58,677 nt of DNA from an uncultured Methylococcaceae bacterium (lineage in GTDB: Bacteria; Pseudomonadota; Gammaproteobacteria; Methylococcales; Methylococcaceae). Below the pieces are notes generated by a model, which had not been told where the DNA came from, did not search any database, and worked only from the letters and a program-made list of their open reading frames with translations. The translations under genes and the position numbers were made by a program. Position 1 is the stretch's first letter. Each line of letters opens with the position of its first letter. Positions 8,256 to 17,337 of the stretch are shown piece after piece. Location of the stretch: contig CAIZPP010000232.1 in NCBI GenBank assembly GCA_903934875.1, positions 1 through 58,677 of the forward strand. The letters run 5' to 3'.

Positions 8256-9431
8256 TTACAACCCCGCGTCAGCCCGCAGCACTTCAACTTTGTCAGCCTT
8301 CTCCCAAGTGAACTCCGGCTCTTCGCGGCCAAAATGGCCGTAGGCGGCAGTCTTCTTGTAGATCGGGCGCAGCAGGTCGAGTTGGTTGACGATGCCTTTC
8401 GGGCGCAGGTCAAAATGTTGCAGCACCAGTTCGGTGATCTGCTCGTCGCTGATTTTGCCGGTGCCGAAAGTTTCCACCATCACACTGGTCGGCTTGGATA
8501 CGCCGATGGCATAGGAAATTTGAATCTGCACCCGCGAAGCCAAGCCGGCGGCGACGATGTTCTTTGCCACATAGCGGCCCGCATACGCAGCGGAACGGTC
8601 GACCTTGGACGGATCTTTGCCGGAGAACGCGCCACCGCCGTGGGGGGCGGAGCCGCCATAAGTATCGACGATGATCTTGCGTCCGGTCAAGCCGCAGTCG
8701 CCTTGCGGGCCGCCGACCACGAAGCGACCGGTGGGGTTGACCAGATATTTGATCTCGCCCTTGATCAGTTCCGGCGGCAGGATAGGCTTAATGATCAGTT
8801 CGATGACCGCCTCGCGGATTTGTGGCAATTCTATATCAGGGGCGTGTTGGGTGGACAGCACAACGGTGTCAATGGAATCCGGCCTGCCGTCCACATAGCG
8901 GACAGTGACCTGGCTCTTGGCATCGGGGCGCAACCAAGGCAGTTCGCCCGAGCGGCGCAATTGCGACTGGCGCTCCACCAGGCGATGGGAGAGGTAGATT
9001 GGTAGTGGCATCAACACGGGTGTTTCGTCACAGGCATAACCGAACATCAAGCCCTGGTCGCCGGCACCCTGGTCGAGGTCGTCGTCATAAGCCTTGTTCA
9101 CGCCTTGGGCGATGTCCGGCGACTGCTTGTCATAAGCCACCAATACAGCGCAGCCTTTATAGTCTATACCATATTCGGTATTGTCGTAGCCAATCTCGCG
9201 CAGGGTATCGCGGGCTACCTTGATGTAATCGACAGTCGCACTGGTGGTAATTTCACCGGCTAGGACGACGAGCCCCGTGTTGGTCAAGGTCTCGGCAGCG
9301 ACACGCGAATGCTTGTCTTGGTCGAGAATGGCATCAAGGATGGCGTCTGAAATCTGGTCGGCCACCTTGTCAGGATGGCCTTCAGATACGGATTCGGAGG
9401 TGAAAATGAAGTTTTTACTCACTGATGACAT
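8256..9431 (-). CDS. metK: S-adenosylmethionine synthetase
   Basis: Makes S-adenosylmethionine from methionine and ATP in the cytosol. At 391 aa it is close to the usual 384. Conserved motifs: [13 protein letters not shown] near residue 20, and the phosphate-binding loop [16 protein letters not shown] near residue 265. The frame opens [19 protein letters not shown] start at the first ATG is plausible. No SAM riboswitch could be recognised in the ~200 bp upstream. Confidence 0.97.
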   Translation of the reverse strand: MSSVSKNFIFTSESVSEGHPDKVADQISDAILDAILDQDKHSRVAAETLTNTGLVVLAGEITTSATVDYIKVARDTLREIGYDNTEYGIDYKGCAVLVAYDKQSPDIAQGVNKAYDDDLDQGAGDQGLMFGYACDETPVLMPLPIYLSHRLVERQSQLRRSGELPWLRPDAKSQVTVRYVDGRPDSIDTVVLSTQHAPDIELPQIREAVIELIIKPILPPELIKGEIKYLVNPTGRFVVGGPQGDCGLTGRKIIVDTYGGSAPHGGGAFSGKDPSKVDRSAAYAGRYVAKNIVAAGLASRVQIQISYAIGVSKPTSVMVETFGTGKISDEQITELVLQHFDLRPKGIVNQLDLLRPIYKKTAAYGHFGREEPEFTWEKADKVEVLRADAGL

Positions 9432-9590
9432 TCCTTAAAAATGGTTGGTATTGCTAATAAAAACGAAAGTTCGCCATTATAAGATACTAATTACGTTTGG
9501 CAAAATTTCGCCTGATTAGTCCATTCGAGCGGATGCGAGTGGTCGCATTCCATAGACTGCGGAAAAGCGGGCACCATTAAAAGTGTCGCT

Positions 9591-9624
9591 GTAAAGCAGC
9601 GTTAAACTCCCTTTATATAGGGAG
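9591..9624. repeat. Family 5-like fragment and small hairpin downstream of thyA
   Basis: GTAAAGCAGCGTTAAACTCC (9591-9610) resembles the inverse of the repeat at 391-410. It runs into a perfect 6-bp stem CTCCCT-TTATAT-AGGGAG (9607-9624) just past the thyA stop. With only a short T run on the minus strand it would be a weak terminator. Confidence 0.4.
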
Positions 9625-9634
9625 CCGTGTAGGC

Positions 9635-10429
9635 TCATACCGCCACATCGCCCTTGATATGGGGGTGGGACTGGTAGCCCACTACCTCGAAATCTTCGCA
9701 ACGGTATTGGTCGATGGCAACTGGCTTCCGGTTAATGCGCAGAGTGGGCAACGGGTAGGGTTCGCGGGATATCTGCAAGCGCACTTGATCTAGGTGGTTT
9801 TTATAGATATGCACATCGCCGCCAGTCCAAACGAATTCGCCCGGTTCCAAATCGCATTGCTGGGCCAGCATCGTCAACAGCAATGCATAGCTGGCCAGAT
9901 TGAAAGGCAAGCCGATAAACACATCGCAGGAGCGCTGATAGAGTTGCAAATGCAATCGACCCTTGCTCACCGCCGTTTGGAATAGGCAATGGCAGGGGGC
10001 CAAGGCCATTTGCCCCAAATCGCCGGGATTCCAAGCCGTGACGATTTGCCGCCTTGATGCGGGTTGGTTTTTTATTTCCGCAATCAAGCCGGCAATTTGG
10101 TCGATATGGCGACCGTCTCCGCTGACCCAGTCCCGCCATTGTTTGCCGTATACCGGCCCCAAGTCGCCATTTTCATCCGCCCATTCGTCCCAAATGGACA
10201 CCCCGTTTTGCTTGAGATAGGCGATATTGGTGTCGCCGGTCAGAAACCACAGTAACTCATGGATGATGGAGCGCAGGTGCAGCTTTTTCGTCGTGACCAA
10301 GGGGAAGCCTAGTGCCAAATCGAAGCGCATCTGGTGGCCGAAAACTGCCAAGGTGCCCACTCCCGTGCGGTCGGCCTGTTCGACCCCTTCAGCTAAAATG
10401 CGGCGGATCAGATCATGGTATTGTTTCAT
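9635..10429 (-). CDS. thyA: Thymidylate synthase
   Basis: Converts dUMP to dTMP using methylene-tetrahydrofolate. At 264 aa it is the same length as E. coli ThyA. The catalytic cysteine lies in [10 protein letters not shown], and the nucleotide-binding [13 protein letters not shown] region and the C-terminal end AV are intact. It follows lgt on the same strand with five bases between them, so lgt-thyA is probably one transcript. Confidence 0.97.
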   Translation of the reverse strand: MKQYHDLIRRILAEGVEQADRTGVGTLAVFGHQMRFDLALGFPLVTTKKLHLRSIIHELLWFLTGDTNIAYLKQNGVSIWDEWADENGDLGPVYGKQWRDWVSGDGRHIDQIAGLIAEIKNQPASRRQIVTAWNPGDLGQMALAPCHCLFQTAVSKGRLHLQLYQRSCDVFIGLPFNLASYALLLTMLAQQCDLEPGEFVWTGGDVHIYKNHLDQVRLQISREPYPLPTLRINRKPVAIDQYRCEDFEVVGYQSHPHIKGDVAV

Positions 10430-10434
10430 GAAGC

Positions 10435-11229
10435 TTAGCCCGCCTTTCCCGGTTCGCGTCTGTAGGCCACATATAACACCCCCGCGCCGATCAAGATCAT
10501 CGGCAGGCTAAGCACTTGACCCATGGTGACCCATCCAAAAGCCAAATAACCTATCTGTGCATCAGGCAGGCGGACGAACTCCACGGCAAACCGGAACATT
10601 CCGTAAAACAGCAGGAACATCCCCGAAGTCGCCATGTGTGGGCGGGGCTTGCGGATATACCAGTTCAAGATGGCATATAAGACCGGACCTTCCAGCACAG
10701 CTTCGTAGAGCATGGAAGGATGCCGCGGTTCGGGGCCGGCCCCCGGAAACACCATTGCCCAAGGCAGGTCGGTGGGTTTGCCCCACAGTTCCCCATTGAT
10801 AAAATTGCCGATGCGCCCGGTCCCCAAACCTATTGGCACCAAAGGCCCGATGAAATCAGCCAGGGTAAAAAAGCCGCAGCCCAGCTTGCGCCCGTACCAT
10901 AGCATGGCGGTGAACACACCCAACATGCCGCCGTGAAAAGACATGCCCCCTTCCCAGATGCGGAAAATGATGGCGGGGTTTTCGATAAAAGCGGGCAGAT
11001 TGTAAAAGAAGGTGTAGCCTAGGCGACCGCCCAAAATCACACCCAACGCACAATAAAAGATTAGGTCTTCCACTTGGTTGGCGGTCAGTGCGACATCACC
11101 CCGGTTGGCACGGTTACGCGCCATCCACCAGGCACCGCCAATGCCAACCACATACATCAGGCCATACCAATGGACATGCAGCGGGCCGATGCTGAAGGCG
11201 ATAGGATCAATATTAGGGTAGGCAAGCAT
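10435..11229 (-). CDS. lgt: Prolipoprotein diacylglyceryl transferase
   Basis: Inner-membrane enzyme that transfers diacylglycerol from phosphatidylglycerol to the lipobox cysteine of prolipoproteins. 264 aa with about seven membrane helices. Family signatures: [10 protein letters not shown] around residues 94-103 with the essential His, and [16 protein letters not shown] around residue 136. It would modify the lipoproteins encoded at 45081 and 54988 in this window. It sits directly upstream of thyA, as in many gammaproteobacteria. Confidence 0.97.
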   Translation of the reverse strand: MLAYPNIDPIAFSIGPLHVHWYGLMYVVGIGGAWWMARNRANRGDVALTANQVEDLIFYCALGVILGGRLGYTFFYNLPAFIENPAIIFRIWEGGMSFHGGMLGVFTAMLWYGRKLGCGFFTLADFIGPLVPIGLGTGRIGNFINGELWGKPTDLPWAMVFPGAGPEPRHPSMLYEAVLEGPVLYAILNWYIRKPRPHMATSGMFLLFYGMFRFAVEFVRLPDAQIGYLAFGWVTMGQVLSLPMILIGAGVLYVAYRREPGKAG

Positions 11230-11275
11230 AGGGCTTCCGAATAACAGTTAGACAGGCTGTCAATGATAGCGCAAA

Positions 11276-13369
11276 TCACTTAAACCCATAGACAATCACA
11301 CTGCCAATGCTCCCGCTATCCGCCGGCCCATTGACATCGTTGTGTTGGTTGTACGTCGGCACATAAAGCATCCCGTTGGCTACCACCGGGGGGGTGAATT
11401 TGCAGAATTTGCCATAATCGTAATAGTCGCTATTGCCCAAGGGATTCAGGTGCAGGCGCTTGAGACTCTTCTTGCCATTGGCGTTAACGGCAGTGCCCGC
11501 GTCGTAGGCAAGCAACCGGCCATTGGTGATCATGGTATTGGCATTGCCATTGGACGGGAAGGTGGCGAATAAGACACCCGTGGTTTTGTTGCCTCCGCTA
11601 GAGGACAGCGTCATGAATCCGCCCGGCATACCGCCGGGTGCGGGCACATTACCCGAAGCGATATCAATACCCTCGGCGTGGAAGCCGACGATGCGCGAAC
11701 TCGCTTTGTCGTAGTCATAGGCTTTGACGGTGTTGTTTTCGCCCCAATAATAAAGGATGGGGGTTGCGCCCGCACGATCCCAGTACACTGGCGTGGAGTG
11801 GTCGTGAGGGTATTTGCCTGTGCCATTGTAAGGGGTTAGATTGCAATCCAAGCCAATGAAACGATCGGCATAGGTGCGGTTGGCACCGTTGGCATTCGGT
11901 GCGGTGCAGCCCCCCGGCCCGTAATAGGTGGCGATCATCGGCGGCTGTCCGCCTACTAGCGCATCCCATGTGTTCGCCGCTTCCACCTGGCCGGCCCCGT
12001 CGGCCTTGCCGGTTTGCACATGGCGCATACCGTCGAAAGCCGAGGTGAGTTTGCTGCGGTCCACATTGTAAACCACACCGTCCTTGCCAGCACCGAGCAA
12101 GCTCAGTGTGCCTGGAATCGCCATGATGCCGCCAGAACCCAAGTCTTGGTCTTGCCCGCCCGCGTTGCCGGTGCGGGCGTTGTCGTCGAAAACGGTCCAA
12201 AAGCCGCCCACGGCTAGCGTCGGCTGGTTGCCGTTGACTCCCGCCACCGCCGGACCGTAGCTTAGGCGGACGAAGCTTTCGCCAAAGTTTTGCCAGCCGT
12301 TTTGTAGCCCGATGCTGCCGTTGCCAGTGGTGAAATAAATGTCAGCGCCATTGACAACCGGCGCACCGCCCGCCATCCAGATGCCAACGAGTTTGCCGGT
12401 GGGCGAGGTCGAGATAATCGCCGGATTAGGCGAGATGCCGCCTTGCCCCAATAGACCCCTGGTATCGTAGGCAAACACAAACCCGTGGCCTGCCAGGGGG
12501 TCGGCGTAGTCTTCCCCATTCATGGAAAAGGCCACCACCAACCCTTTCTGTCCGCCTCCCGCATCGGCTAAGGCCAGCCCGGAGCGCAATTTTTGGTACC
12601 ACTCCCAGGCTTTGTTGGCATTGATAAAGTTTGCCGCCGGAGCGCCTGTGCGGAAAGCCACATTACCGTTGGCAGAACTGCCCTGCATAGGGAAATACGG
12701 CAAGCCATTGATGTTGATCTTGTCATCGCCAGTGGCAAGATTCAGCGCGTGGATACGGAACTCGCGGTCAGCGTCATTATTGTTCCGTTTCGCCCAAGTG
12801 ACCAGATACAAGGTATTGGTGTCAGGGTCAATCACTGGCGTGGAGGAAATGCCCCAGCGCAGGTTAATGGCGTGGATGTCCATATCCGGTGCCAAGATGG
12901 AAGGGTCGATTTCGTTGCGTATCCACAAGGTGTTGCCGGTGTAGGCATCAAAGGCATAAACCGAGTTGTTCATGGTGGCGACATAAACCACATCGTGGAT
13001 TCCCTGCCCTGGTATGTTGACACCCGTTTTCACCAAAGGCTGCGCTTCGATCATGTCATCGACATTATATTCGGTGATTTTCTGGAATTTCTTCTGGCCC
13101 AGTCCCTTGGTAATAGTCGCAGGTGATATCGCAAGCTCATCGTAATTGGCCCCGGTGCGAAAACCATCGACATTGCGCGTCAAATGGTCCGCCGCGCTGG
13201 CGCTGGCAGTAGCGAGTAGTGACGGCAGGATTAAGACCGCAAGTTCGCGTAGTTGGAAAAATTTTGACATGTCGAAGTTATTTACGATTTGGTCAATGGT
13301 TTTACCTTGGTGCTGTGCGGTCTTGATTAGCTTTTGTTCGATGTTATGAGCGATGTTCAATGTATACAT
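11276..13369 (-). CDS. Secreted PQQ-like beta-propeller protein, with antitoxin-like leader
   Basis: A large protein with repeated propeller-like motifs (VVYVATMNNSVYAFDAYTG, KDGVVYNVDRS, KAYDYDKAS). This pattern is known from PQQ-dependent dehydrogenases and BamB-like proteins, and from many uncharacterised secreted proteins; catalytic PQQ residues cannot be confirmed. A clear Sec signal peptide begins at Met34 (MSKFFQLRELAVLILPSLLA, then ASASA). In front lie 33 codons (opening MYTLNIAHNIEQKL) that resemble the start of a ribbon-helix-helix antitoxin and have their own SD (AAGGTG, 13375-13380). Translation from 13369 would bury the signal peptide, so the secreted form probably starts at 13270. 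Function unknown. Confidence 0.75.
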   Translation of the reverse strand: MYTLNIAHNIEQKLIKTAQHQGKTIDQIVNNFDMSKFFQLRELAVLILPSLLATASASAADHLTRNVDGFRTGANYDELAISPATITKGLGQKKFQKITEYNVDDMIEAQPLVKTGVNIPGQGIHDVVYVATMNNSVYAFDAYTGNTLWIRNEIDPSILAPDMDIHAINLRWGISSTPVIDPDTNTLYLVTWAKRNNNDADREFRIHALNLATGDDKININGLPYFPMQGSSANGNVAFRTGAPAANFINANKAWEWYQKLRSGLALADAGGGQKGLVVAFSMNGEDYADPLAGHGFVFAYDTRGLLGQGGISPNPAIISTSPTGKLVGIWMAGGAPVVNGADIYFTTGNGSIGLQNGWQNFGESFVRLSYGPAVAGVNGNQPTLAVGGFWTVFDDNARTGNAGGQDQDLGSGGIMAIPGTLSLLGAGKDGVVYNVDRSKLTSAFDGMRHVQTGKADGAGQVEAANTWDALVGGQPPMIATYYGPGGCTAPNANGANRTYADRFIGLDCNLTPYNGTGKYPHDHSTPVYWDRAGATPILYYWGENNTVKAYDYDKASSRIVGFHAEGIDIASGNVPAPGGMPGGFMTLSSSGGNKTTGVLFATFPSNGNANTMITNGRLLAYDAGTAVNANGKKSLKRLHLNPLGNSDYYDYGKFCKFTPPVVANGMLYVPTYNQHNDVNGPADSGSIGSVIVYGFK

Positions 13370-13857
13370 GGGTTCACCTTAAAATACATTTATAATAAGT
13401 CATGGATGCACCTCATTCGCTTTTTGCCTCTTGCTGAGTGACATCTTCAATGATCCGCGTAATCGAAACCTTCTCGCTAGGCGAGTAGCTTTGCACCACT
13501 TTTTTCAGCACTTCCTCGGAAGCCCTGCGGCGGCTCAGGTCGGGAAGGTGTCCACGGGCACAAACTTCATCTTAGGGTGTTGAATAACTCGCTTTGATCT
13601 TTGTTGACCACGCGTTTTTTGAATAGCAACGGCAAGAATGCGAGCAAAATTCCGAGTGTGAACGCTGTCAGTGTACCCGCCTTTTCCAAAGCAACAGCTA
13701 GTCTGTCACCAAGCAGCATAGCTATTGATGCCTGTCGGCAGCCGTCCAGTACAGACCCAAGGATTAACCCAAAAGCCAATCTAATCCCATGTCCCACTCC
13801 CAGCGCTCTCAAGGCGATGCGTAATAGCAAGGTCATTCCGTCTCTGAATCTTCATTG
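13370..13857. other. Probable decayed region between the propeller gene and the TacT locus
   Basis: Nothing here can be assigned a function. On the minus strand, a frame from ~13566 down to 13413 encodes a charged, helical-looking segment (SRRRASEEVLKKVVQSY, then SPSEKVSITRIIEDV). It is in the same frame as the membrane-like ORF 13567-13836 and separated from it by a single TAA. The two may be parts of one broken gene. Confidence 0.35.
13567..13836 (-). CDS. Hypothetical small membrane protein or gene remnant
   Basis: 89 codons with two hydrophobic stretches (GIRLAFGLILGSVL and LTAFTLGILLAFLPLLF) followed by a basic KKRVVNKDQ. I do not recognise the family. After its TAA the same frame stays open for about 50 more codons, which suggests a disrupted longer gene. 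No convincing SD was seen. Coding status is uncertain. Confidence 0.3.
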   Translation of the reverse strand: MTLLLRIALRALGVGHGIRLAFGLILGSVLDGCRQASIAMLLGDRLAVALEKAGTLTAFTLGILLAFLPLLFKKRVVNKDQSELFNTLR

Positions 13858-13954
13858 GTAAGCGTACACTCCCCTACCTTTTGCTGGGAGCGAGGCCATT
13901 TTGGCCGCTTCAGCGGTCGCGACACCTGCGCTCCTAGGGTGGAGTGAACGCTTA
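13858..13954. repeat. Imperfect palindromic repeat
   Basis: Outer arms GTAAGCGTACACTCC (13858-13872) and GGAGTGAACGCTTAC (13940-13954) pair with one mismatch. Inside are GGGAGCG and CGCTCCTA arms. The structure is like a small MITE. No second full copy was noticed in the window. Confidence 0.6.
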
Positions 13955-14099
13955 CGATGGGATGCAGCGCAATAACGAACGGTTTACCGGGGGAAGGTCG
14001 CTCGGGGCTTTATCGTTGTCGAGACGGGCAAAGCATTCGGCAACTATCTCCGACAGAGACTTACCGCTGCACCAAAGTCTGTGTAGATGGCTCTGATCT

Positions 14100-14600
14100 T
14101 TATTCTTCGAGAGATCGTCGCAAATCTTTAATAAGACGGAAGAGGTGTAGCGGATCTGTCGCTGAGGGTACAAAACCAAACCGCTCATAGAACCGCTTAG
14201 CGGATGCATCTTTGGCATGAACGGCAAAAGCACGAATACCGCCAATGTCGGCAGCTTGCAATGTGCGTTGCATCGCGTCCTTCAACAAGCCAGAACCGAT
14301 TCGACGACCTTGCCATGCCGTGCTGACAGCCAACCGCGCTAACAACATAATAGGGACAGGATGGCGGGCTAATCCCTTAGTCAACCGTTCTGGTGCATCG
14401 ACAAAGGCAACTTCACCAACAACAAGGCTGTAAAAACCTATAACTTCCGTGCCGTGTAATCCTAAATAAGTTTGTGAAGCATTGGCTTGCTGATTGCCAA
14501 AGGCGTAGCGAATGAGAAAACGGTCAAGCTCTTCGTGTCCACAAGTTAAGGTATCAAGCGGATGGTCACGGCGCAGCTTCTCAATACGAAAATCCGTCAT
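14100..14600 (-). CDS. tacT: GNAT-family acetyltransferase toxin (TacT-like)
   Basis: 166-aa GNAT protein of the TacT/AtaT toxin type. These acetylate the amino group of aminoacyl-tRNAs and block translation. It opens with a typical DHPLDTLTCGHEELDRFL, has the acetyl-CoA loop GRRIGSGLL, and the expected catalytic Tyr in SAKRFYERFGF. The start codon overlaps the stop of the DUF1778 antitoxin gene as ATGA, the classic TacA-TacT arrangement. Target tRNA cannot be told from sequence. Confidence 0.9.
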   Translation of the reverse strand: MTDFRIEKLRRDHPLDTLTCGHEELDRFLIRYAFGNQQANASQTYLGLHGTEVIGFYSLVVGEVAFVDAPERLTKGLARHPVPIMLLARLAVSTAWQGRRIGSGLLKDAMQRTLQAADIGGIRAFAVHAKDASAKRFYERFGFVPSATDPLHLFRLIKDLRRSLEE

Positions 14601-14887
14601 TCTACCATCGGCGCATCAAAGGGACTCGGCTCACGGAACAATTGTTGAATTTGTGGCACAATCTGAGGCGGCGCATCAAGCGCGTCCATGAATGCTTTCC
14701 ATTGATCGGCATTGAGTTCAAAACGTTGTCGCTCGGTAAGAGTTTCAGCGGCGCGTTCCAAGGCACTCTTCAATACAAACTGGCTGACAGAACAATGCGC
14801 CGCCTGAGCAGCCGCGTTCAAAGTTTGCTTTGCATCCTGCGACAAACGCAGGTCAAGTTTGGTTGTGCGGTTTGATCGAGTAGCCAT
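14597..14887 (-). CDS. tacA: DUF1778 ribbon-helix-helix antitoxin (TacA-like)
   Basis: 96-aa antitoxin. The N-terminal ribbon-helix-helix (KLDLRLSQDAKQTLNAAA) should bind the operon promoter, and the C-terminal tail (FREPSPFDAPMVE) should wrap the toxin. The start was set at ATG 14887, which has a perfect SD GGAGGAATT; the longer frame adds ten unlikely residues. The adjacent TacT-like gene overlaps by 4 bp. Autorepression by the toxin-antitoxin complex is expected from the family. Confidence 0.9.
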   Translation of the reverse strand: MATRSNRTTKLDLRLSQDAKQTLNAAAQAAHCSVSQFVLKSALERAAETLTERQRFELNADQWKAFMDALDAPPQIVPQIQQLFREPSPFDAPMVE

Positions 14888-15071
14888 AATTCCTCCAATG
14901 CAAATAAGAAATAACACAAATGCCCGACATTGTCACGACAATAATCACCAAAACAAGTGACAGAATGCCCGTGCTTGACATATTTGCCAAGCTGATAAGC
15001 ACGGTGCAGGATCAATCGTCCTCGCCCAATGACCACCGACATAAGCCTGTAATACATCTGTGGTGAAATCC

Positions 15072-15096
15072 GCTCCTAGACTTTCAGCCTAGGAGC
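15072..15096 (+). promoter_or_regulatory. Hairpin hiding the ribosome binding site of the phospholipase gene
   Basis: GCTCCTAG (15072-15079) and CTAGGAGC (15089-15096) form a perfect 8-bp stem with a 9-nt loop. The SD AGGAG (15091-15095), nine bases before ATG 15105, lies entirely in the 3' arm. Such a structure would limit translation unless opened by temperature, a protein, a small RNA or an upstream ribosome. The mechanism is inferred only from pairing. Confidence 0.55.
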
Positions 15097-15104
15097 TACC
15101 ACCC

Positions 15105-17024
15105 ATGTCCATGATCCACACGATAAACACAAAATTACAGGTGACGGCTGTTGCCGCCAGCATCAGCTTGGCGCTAGGCGCCGCGCTCACCCTGCCGGCC
15201 CAAGCCAGCGGCAATGCATCCGCGACTACCGCCACGCCGATTAAACATGTCGTAATCATCTTTCAGGAAAACGTTTCCTTCGATCATTACTTCGCCACCT
15301 ATCCCTATGCCGCGAACCTGGCGAACGAACCCACGTTCACAATGAGCCCACTCTCCCCCTCGGTTAATGGTTTAGGCATATTGGTCAACGGGCAGCCAGT
15401 CGGCCCATTACTAACCAACAACCCCAATGCCAGCAACCCTGCCAACGGCAGTGATGCGATCAATCCCTTCCGCCTTTCCCATAGCCAAGCGTCCACTTGT
15501 GATCAAGACCACAATTATGGCGATGAACAGCGGGCCTTTGACGGCGGGCTGATGGACGCGTTTCCGAGCACGGTCGGCACATCCACTTGCGCGGGTTCAA
15601 CGACCTACTCTTGGGGCAAGGGCAAGGGGATAGTGGTGGGCTATTACGACGGCAACACCGTCACGGCTCTGTGGAACTACGCGCAAAACTTCGCGATGAG
15701 TGACAATTCTTATTCAACGACCTTCGGGCCATCCACACCGGGCGCTCTTAACCTAGTGGCCGGAAACACCTATCCAGCCACCCCGAGTGCTTCCAGCCCG
15801 GCTGTCGTTGCCATTAACGGTGGCACAGGTACGCTGACCGGCGACCTACAACCCACTGGTGACATCTGCTCTGTCGCTGCCATCACGACGAAAATGGGCG
15901 GCAAAAACATCGGCGATTTGCTTAATGCCAAGGGTGTCAGTTGGGGTGCGTTTATGGGCGGCTTTGACCTGACCGTCACCAATGCCGATGGCAGCACGGG
16001 CTGCAAGCGGCAGAGTCCGGCCTCTGCGGCCAATGGCGGGCCGAAGCTGGATTACATCCCGCACCATGCTTGGTTCCAATACTATGCAAGCACTGCCAAC
16101 TTAAGCCATGCCAGACCGACGGTCCCGCCCAGCCAGTATGGCACCAGCGCAGATACGGTGACCAATCACCAATATGATATCCATGACTTTTTCGATGCGC
16201 TGAATGCCAACAACCTGCCGGCCGTCAGCTTCTTGAAGGCACCGGGTTTCCAAGACGGCCACGCCGCTTATTCCGATCCCTTGCTGGAACAGCAATTCCT
16301 CGTCAAGACCATCAATGCGATACAGCAGTCCAGCTTCTGGGGGGATACCGCCGTTATCATTGCTTATGACGATTCCGACGGCTGGTACGACCACCAGATG
16401 GCCCCCATCGTCAACTCCTCAGCCGTCAGCGACTCCAATAACGTTGCCAACACCGACCAGTTGAACGGTGCGGGAAAATGTGGCAATGGCACCCCACTGA
16501 AAGATGCCAACGGTAATGTTATCCAAGGCCGTTGCGGCTACGGCCCGCGCCAGCCTTTGCTGGTGGTTTCTCCTTATGCCAAGAAAAATTATGTTGACCA
16601 TACACTGACCGACCAGACTTCCATCCTGCGTTTCATCGAAGACAACTGGAATACCGGACGCATAGGCGGGGGGTCTTTCGACGCGTTGGCGGGCACTCTC
16701 AGTAATCTGTTCGACTTCACGTCATATCGTGGCGCCGGTCCTTTGTTATTGCTGGACCCCAACACCGGCAATCCCGCATCACAGATATCCTGCTTTCTGG
16801 ACTGGGGGCAGGCTGCCTACAGCAACTTGTTCGCTTCGTCATCGGCGGTAAGCACCCAGTTTGTGACACCCTACTCTTACCGTTACTATGGCGGCACCAA
16901 CTCTTATTTGGGTGTCTCAGGCACCGACACCCATGTCTATTACGAAGGCCCGAATGGGGTCATTCAAGATATGGGGGCGTTTTACTCCTCTACCGGTTGG
17001 CTGACCACGTCGGGTTGCCAATAG
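15105..17024 (+). CDS. Secreted phosphoesterase (phospholipase C / acid phosphatase family)
   Basis: 639-aa exported hydrolase of the phosphoesterase family that includes bacterial phospholipases C and the acid phosphatase AcpA. A signal peptide is evident (TAVAASISLALGAALTLPAQASG). Family landmarks: HVVIIFQENVSFDHYFATYP near residue 49, DQDHNYGDEQRAFDGG near residue 130, and AYDDSDGWYDHQ near residue 420, which carry metal-binding and catalytic residues. Likely substrate is a phosphodiester or phosphomonoester such as a phospholipid head group, for phosphate scavenging. The real substrate is unknown. The gene is divergent from tacA and its SD lies in a hairpin. Confidence 0.88.
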   Translation: MSMIHTINTKLQVTAVAASISLALGAALTLPAQASGNASATTATPIKHVVIIFQENVSFDHYFATYPYAANLANEPTFTMSPLSPSVNGLGILVNGQPVGPLLTNNPNASNPANGSDAINPFRLSHSQASTCDQDHNYGDEQRAFDGGLMDAFPSTVGTSTCAGSTTYSWGKGKGIVVGYYDGNTVTALWNYAQNFAMSDNSYSTTFGPSTPGALNLVAGNTYPATPSASSPAVVAINGGTGTLTGDLQPTGDICSVAAITTKMGGKNIGDLLNAKGVSWGAFMGGFDLTVTNADGSTGCKRQSPASAANGGPKLDYIPHHAWFQYYASTANLSHARPTVPPSQYGTSADTVTNHQYDIHDFFDALNANNLPAVSFLKAPGFQDGHAAYSDPLLEQQFLVKTINAIQQSSFWGDTAVIIAYDDSDGWYDHQMAPIVNSSAVSDSNNVANTDQLNGAGKCGNGTPLKDANGNVIQGRCGYGPRQPLLVVSPYAKKNYVDHTLTDQTSILRFIEDNWNTGRIGGGSFDALAGTLSNLFDFTSYRGAGPLLLLDPNTGNPASQISCFLDWGQAAYSNLFASSSAVSTQFVTPYSYRYYGGTNSYLGVSGTDTHVYYEGPNGVIQDMGAFYSSTGWLTTSGCQ

Positions 17025-17337
17025 GCCGTTGGGCGCAATAGCGGTACTCCGCGTATTGCGCCGAATGCAATGTTTAATCGTGCGGCGCAATACGCTTGGT
17101 ATTGCGCCGCATTGCTACGCCGCTTTCAATCCGCCCATTCCGCATCCTCCCTTTTTCGTCTCTCCCGCGCTCCGCGTGGGAATGCCTCCACGGACGCTCT
17201 GTGGGAAGAAACTCAACGCGGAGCGTCGAAGGCAGCACTCCGGCGACACGATGATGAAGGGGTTCATGGCCCTTCTCCTCAATCCGAATTGGGGTTACAC
17301 TATTCATTGAAGTCAAGCGGCAGCACAGGGGGTATGT
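17025..17337. repeat. Intergenic stretch made of palindromic repeats
   Basis: No gene. It holds GCGCAATA...TATTGCGCC and GGCGCAATACGCTTGGTATT followed by GCGCC, two copies of the common hairpin-forming GCGCAATACGC repeat. Further on are TCTCCCGCGCTCCGCGTGGG and CTCAACGCGGAGCG, another widespread intergenic repeat type. No terminator with a T tract was seen. Confidence 0.55.

Noticed and set aside
9432-9520. SAM riboswitch upstream of metK
   Set aside because: No stem-loop arrangement or conserved core of any SAM riboswitch class could be found.
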